This document shows positions 31,510-33,906 of a stretch of 33,906 nucleotides of DNA, one piece after another. This DNA comes from a virus, in the IMG/VR virus record IMGVR_UViG_3300046167_000968, positions 1 to 33,906 of that record, one strand, 5' to 3'. Each line of letters begins with the position of its first letter. Position 1 is the first letter of the stretch. Both the position numbers and the translations under genes were made by a program. The notes beneath the pieces were generated by a model. It was given only the letters and a program-made list of their open reading frames with translations. It ran no database searches and was not told where the DNA came from.

Positions 31510-32174
31510 TAGTACGCGCCCTCCTTCTCCAGCGGAGCGACGACACCGAGCTTACGCGCCACCGCGACGGTCATCGCGATGTCGTTGCGAAGGTAGTCTA
31601 GCGCAGCGGTACGATCCTCCTGCAACAGCGCAGCAAAGTGCGCGCCATTGCCATTTTTGGCACCAACACCCAAATGCTTCGCCAAACGGTCGAGCGAGAT
31701 CGAGGCCTGAAAGTCACCCAACTTCCAGGCCTCCATCAGGTCAATGAACCGGGCATTCAGATAACGCCCATTCAACGCACCGTAAGGCACGGCGACGCCC
31801 AACTTGTAAGAGCGACGGATCAGAAAGGGAATGTCGAAGCGATTCGAATTGAAGCCGACCAGGTGCCGCCAGATCCCCTCCGGCGCAGCGACCTGCCAGA
31901 ATGCAGTGAGCAGATCGCCCTCGGAGACACCCTGCTCCGCATCGACGACCAACAGCTCGACCACATCATTGAGCATCATACCAATCGCCAGCACCCGCCC
32001 CGTAGTCGCACAGAGCGCAGCGCGCTCGCGCCACGCAGCCCGCTGGGCCTCGATCTTTTCCGCGATCTTCACCGGATCCTTGAAATTCGCGGGAGCGGAA
32101 AACTCAGGCTCCATGGCGCAAAGCACCGCATCGACCTCCGGCCCCGTTTCGATGTCAAATACGAGCGCGTCCAT
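31509..32174 (-). CDS. DnaQ-like DEDDy 3'-5' exonuclease
   Basis: This 221-aa protein carries Exo I (VFDIETGP, D7 and E9), Exo II (LVGFNSNRFDIPFL, N109 and D114) and Exo III (YLRND, Y194 and D198), the DEDDy pattern of polymerase-associated proofreading exonucleases. It probably trims 3' ends during element replication or recombination. The start at 32174 follows the upstream stop (32181-32183) by a few bases, and the stop overlaps the next ATG, so it belongs to a tightly packed operon. The length is normal for a phage exonuclease of this type. The frame is intact. Confidence 0.85.
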   Translation of the reverse strand: MDALVFDIETGPEVDAVLCAMEPEFSAPANFKDPVKIAEKIEAQRAAWRERAALCATTGRVLAIGMMLNDVVELLVVDAEQGVSEGDLLTAFWQVAAPEGIWRHLVGFNSNRFDIPFLIRRSYKLGVAVPYGALNGRYLNARFIDLMEAWKLGDFQASISLDRLAKHLGVGAKNGNGAHFAALLQEDRTAALDYLRNDIAMTVAVARKLGVVAPLEKEGAY

Positions 32175-32180
32175 TAGTAA

Positions 32181-32928
32181 TCAGCCCTCCTCGGAAGCGG
32201 CACTTTCGAGCGCAGGCCTTCGCCCGCTCCAGAGCGGCGGCCAGGCGCTTGTCCGCAGCCTTGGGCTTTGCCATCGTAGCGAAGGTAGGCAGCCACAAGG
32301 TGAGCAACTTCTCGACTGCTTCCGCGTCGAGATCACCGAGTTGGACACCTGCGTGCTTACCGACATGCACCTGCGTAGGTCATCCAATCGTCGCGGCCCA
32401 CTGCCTCGCCCGACTCCGGATCGGCAGGCGTTTCGGCCTTGCGATAGCTCGCCTTCGCGCCTGAGGCCTCCGCAGGCGCCTCGCGATCTTCTTACGAGTG
32501 AACTGTCCCGAAGGCTGGAGCGGCTCACCGTGCGCCTCCTTATGCGGCGTCATCGCAGCGATATTCGCGAAGGTCTCACCATTGTTGCCCTCCGAATGCG
32601 TAATGACCAGAAAGACGGGCCGACCGATCAGCGCTTCGGTATCGAACTCCTGGAGCTCCTGGGCATTGAGATCGCGGCCAAACCATTGCTTCATATCCTT
32701 ACGAAAGGCAGCTTTCTCATGGAGCGAGACGGTATACCCACGCGACCAAACCGCAAAACGGTTGCCATCCTCGCGCAGCGCATCGACCTCGAAGACGAGC
32801 TTGAACTTTTCCTTCGGGCCCCAATCCGTCTGCACGGATTCGGGCGGCGTGACGTCCACGCAGACAGCGCGGCCAGTGTATTCGGGGCAAGGAGTGAAAT
32901 TGCCTGCGGATTTGTAGCTTAGTTTCAT
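32181..32928 (-). pseudogene. ssDNA-binding-like protein with DUF3820-like tail, several frameshifts
   Basis: Frame 1 starts at 32928 (MKLSYKSAGNFTPCPEYTG) and is sound for about 145 residues: FKLVFEVDALREDGNRFAVWSRGYTVSLHEK, then ALIGRPVFLVITHSEGNNGETFANI. This resembles OB-fold phage replication proteins. After FTRKK the sense moves to another frame (EAPAEASGAKASYRKAETPADPESGEAVGRDDWMTY), then near 32375 to a third (VGKHAGVQLGDLDAEAVEKLLTLWLP, like the 'GKH.G..L' tail of DUF3820), and near 32210 again (ESAASEEG, stop 32181-32183). The ancestral protein was about 245 aa. Only the N-terminal 182-aa frame is now open (32380-32928). Confidence 0.65.
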
Positions 32929-32940
32929 GATGTATGTGGG

Positions 32941-33177
32941 TTATTTGTTGTTACGAAGGTAGCGGCGGCTATGCACGGTGCAGTCGTTGCGCAGCGCCTC
33001 ACGGACTTCCTCGACGTCGAAACGCACGAGATGGCCGAGCTTGATATACGGGATCTTACGCTGCGCCTGCATTTGCCGCAGCCAGCGGAGGGAAGGACGA
33101 CTCTCGTCGTCGAAGAGCAGTTCGAGCAGGCGTTCTGCGCGAACCAACTGAGGTAATTGAGCGGTGTTGCTTTCCAT
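32941..33177 (-). CDS. HTH_17/excisionase-like DNA-binding protein
   Basis: This 78-aa protein has LLELLFDDESRPSLRWLRQMQAQRKIPYIKLGHLVRFDVEEVREAL, the HTH plus wing and closing-helix arrangement of excisionase-type proteins (PSLRWLR recognition segment, 'IPYIKLG..VRFD' wing). It lies 12 nt upstream of the ssDNA-binding-like gene, so probably the same transcript. The likely role is regulation or replication-site binding. Confidence 0.75.
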   Translation of the reverse strand: MESNTAQLPQLVRAERLLELLFDDESRPSLRWLRQMQAQRKIPYIKLGHLVRFDVEEVREALRNDCTVHSRRYLRNNK

Positions 33178-33235
33178 AAAAAGTATTGATTAAATCCGCC
33201 TTCGCTCGGAGAGCTACGACGTGACAAGGGATGAG

Positions 33236-33523
33236 TTAGAGACCCGTCAAATCGTCCGAATGAACTAGAATCCAGAAACCTGGACGGCCCTTCTCCGAAA
33301 GACAGACGACGGGGGTTTTGTTCTCGTGATGCGCCAGGCGCTTGGTGTCGTCCCAGAGACGCACCGCGGCGAAGCGCTTGCGCTGCTTGCACTCGATGAA
33401 GAGTTTCGGGTGGAGCGAGTCGGAGCGTGTCAGCTTCGAGTTGCCACCGGAGAGCGCGTTGCGCTCGGTGCCAAAGAAGCGAGCGACGCGGCGCTCGAAG
33501 GCCTTCCAGCATTTATCAGCCAT
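33236..33523 (-). CDS. PD-(D/E)XK nuclease-like protein (VRR-NUC/resolvase type)
   Basis: The start at 33523 (MADKCWKAFERRVARFFG) is chosen over 33619 because homology begins there; the length is 95 aa. The helix WKAFERRVARFFG supplies the first acidic residue. SGGNSKLTRSDSLHPKLFIECKQRKRFA holds the D...ExK-type core (SD, then IECKQ). The rest (PVVCLSEKGRPGFWILVHSDDL) completes a small nuclease fold. Small enzymes of this type cut branched DNA or act as resolvases in phage replication. It lies between two HTH genes. Confidence 0.7.
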   Translation of the reverse strand: MADKCWKAFERRVARFFGTERNALSGGNSKLTRSDSLHPKLFIECKQRKRFAAVRLWDDTKRLAHHENKTPVVCLSEKGRPGFWILVHSDDLTGL

Positions 33524-33699
33524 AGTTATTCGTTGGTGTTGGTGTTTGAGGATGCGAAGACAGGCAAGAATGCCTGTATCACGTTGAAGAAAGTTAAAGA
33601 AATTGATAATTCTGGGCATAGCTCACGCTACATAGGTGCGCGAAACACCTAACAAATGAAGCTAAAGTTAAACTCAGCTAATAGCTCATGTTAGCACCG

Positions 33700-33906
33700 C
33701 TAAACAGGAGGTCGGTCGTTGCCCGAAGTGCAGGCCTTGAGATAGCGGTCCACCGCCTCCTGGGGAACGCGTATGACTCGCTTATTGATCCGATATACCG
33801 GAGCCACTTCACCCCTTTTTATAAGGGAAAGCACCGTTTTAGTACAAAACCCTAACTGTTGGGCGACTTCTTTAGGCGAGAGAGCGGATGCGGCTGGAGC
33901 TGACAT
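33700..33906 (-). CDS. HTH_17/excisionase-like DNA-binding protein at the right edge
   Basis: This 68-aa protein starts with an ATG at the last base of the window (33906-33904). It shows LSPKEVAQQLGFCTKTVLSLIKRGEVAPVYRINKRVIRVPQEAVDRYLKA, a canonical excisionase/MerR-like winged HTH of the helix_turn_helix_17 kind. It is the first leftward gene seen and may be the early regulator or excisionase of the element. Its promoter lies outside the window. Confidence 0.85.
   Translation of the reverse strand: MSAPAASALSPKEVAQQLGFCTKTVLSLIKRGEVAPVYRINKRVIRVPQEAVDRYLKACTSGNDRPPV

Larger units (their letters stand above)
2639..33906. mobile_element. Integrated Mu-like-head virus element (prophage or capsid-forming satellite), apparently tail-less
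   Basis: Nearly all genes from here to the right edge run leftwards, in the order replication module, small terminase, large terminase, DUF935-type portal, gpF remnant, gpI-type protease, scaffold, decoration protein and capsid. This is the order of a Mu-type head operon, driven here by a D5/Pif1 replication module rather than by transposition genes. No tape-measure, tail tube, sheath, baseplate, fibre or endolysin gene is visible. Cargo genes interrupt the operon at several points. Both borders are approximate: the left one is taken as the strand switch near 2.62 kb, and the right one lies outside the window. Confidence 0.7.

Overview
The window looks like a stretch of a Verrucomicrobiota chromosome, probably Opitutia/Puniceicoccales-like. 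That placement is inferred from secreted proteins with FTIDTRD-type repeats, thrombospondin-3-like calcium repeats and SUMF1 domains, and from dense dispersed intergenic repeats. Most of it (about 2.6 kb to the right edge) is one integrated virus-like element transcribed leftwards on the minus strand. No tRNA, rRNA or CRISPR array was seen.

Right part (33.9-26.4 kb): early/replication module. In transcription order it holds an excisionase-like HTH protein, a PD-(D/E)XK nuclease-like protein, a second HTH protein, a broken ssDNA-binding-like gene, a DEDDy exonuclease, a small protein with a possible -1 frameshift into a zinc ribbon, a broken Pif1-like helicase, a D5-type primase-helicase, a third HTH protein and a small membrane protein. 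A G-rich island of about 1.8 kb with no convincing gene follows (26.4-24.65 kb).

Middle part (24.6-9.5 kb): Mu-like packaging and head module. It has a small terminase, then the large terminase (TerL) and DUF935-type portal both present TWICE, then a remnant of a Mu gpF-like protein, a gpI-like protease, a scaffold, a decoration protein and the major capsid protein. TerL copy 2 and portal copy 1 are the intact ones. TerL copy 1 and portal copy 2 carry frameshifts. No tail gene is visible anywhere in the window.

AT-richer cargo genes (morons) sit between the head genes. They are two large secreted proteins with a shared C-terminal module, a DUF2971-like protein, an unknown 188-aa protein, a secreted trypsin-like protease held between near-identical terminator hairpins, and two tandem secreted paralogues. 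Both TerL-portal junctions carry cargo.

Left part (9.4-0 kb): after the protease cargo come a two-domain AP2 protein interrupted by an in-frame amber codon, the paralogue pair, a group IIC intron inserted just behind a terminator, a lipoprotein and a 53-aa membrane protein. The plus strand then carries a SUMF1-domain secreted protein, an FTIDTRD-repeat protein and, at the left edge, the C-terminal remnant of a tyrosine recombinase.

Replication, packaging and capsid genes without tails, plus variable cargo, suggest either a decaying prophage or a capsid-forming satellite that borrows tails. Several frameshifts could instead be assembly errors; the duplication, remnants and cargo layout do not depend on them.
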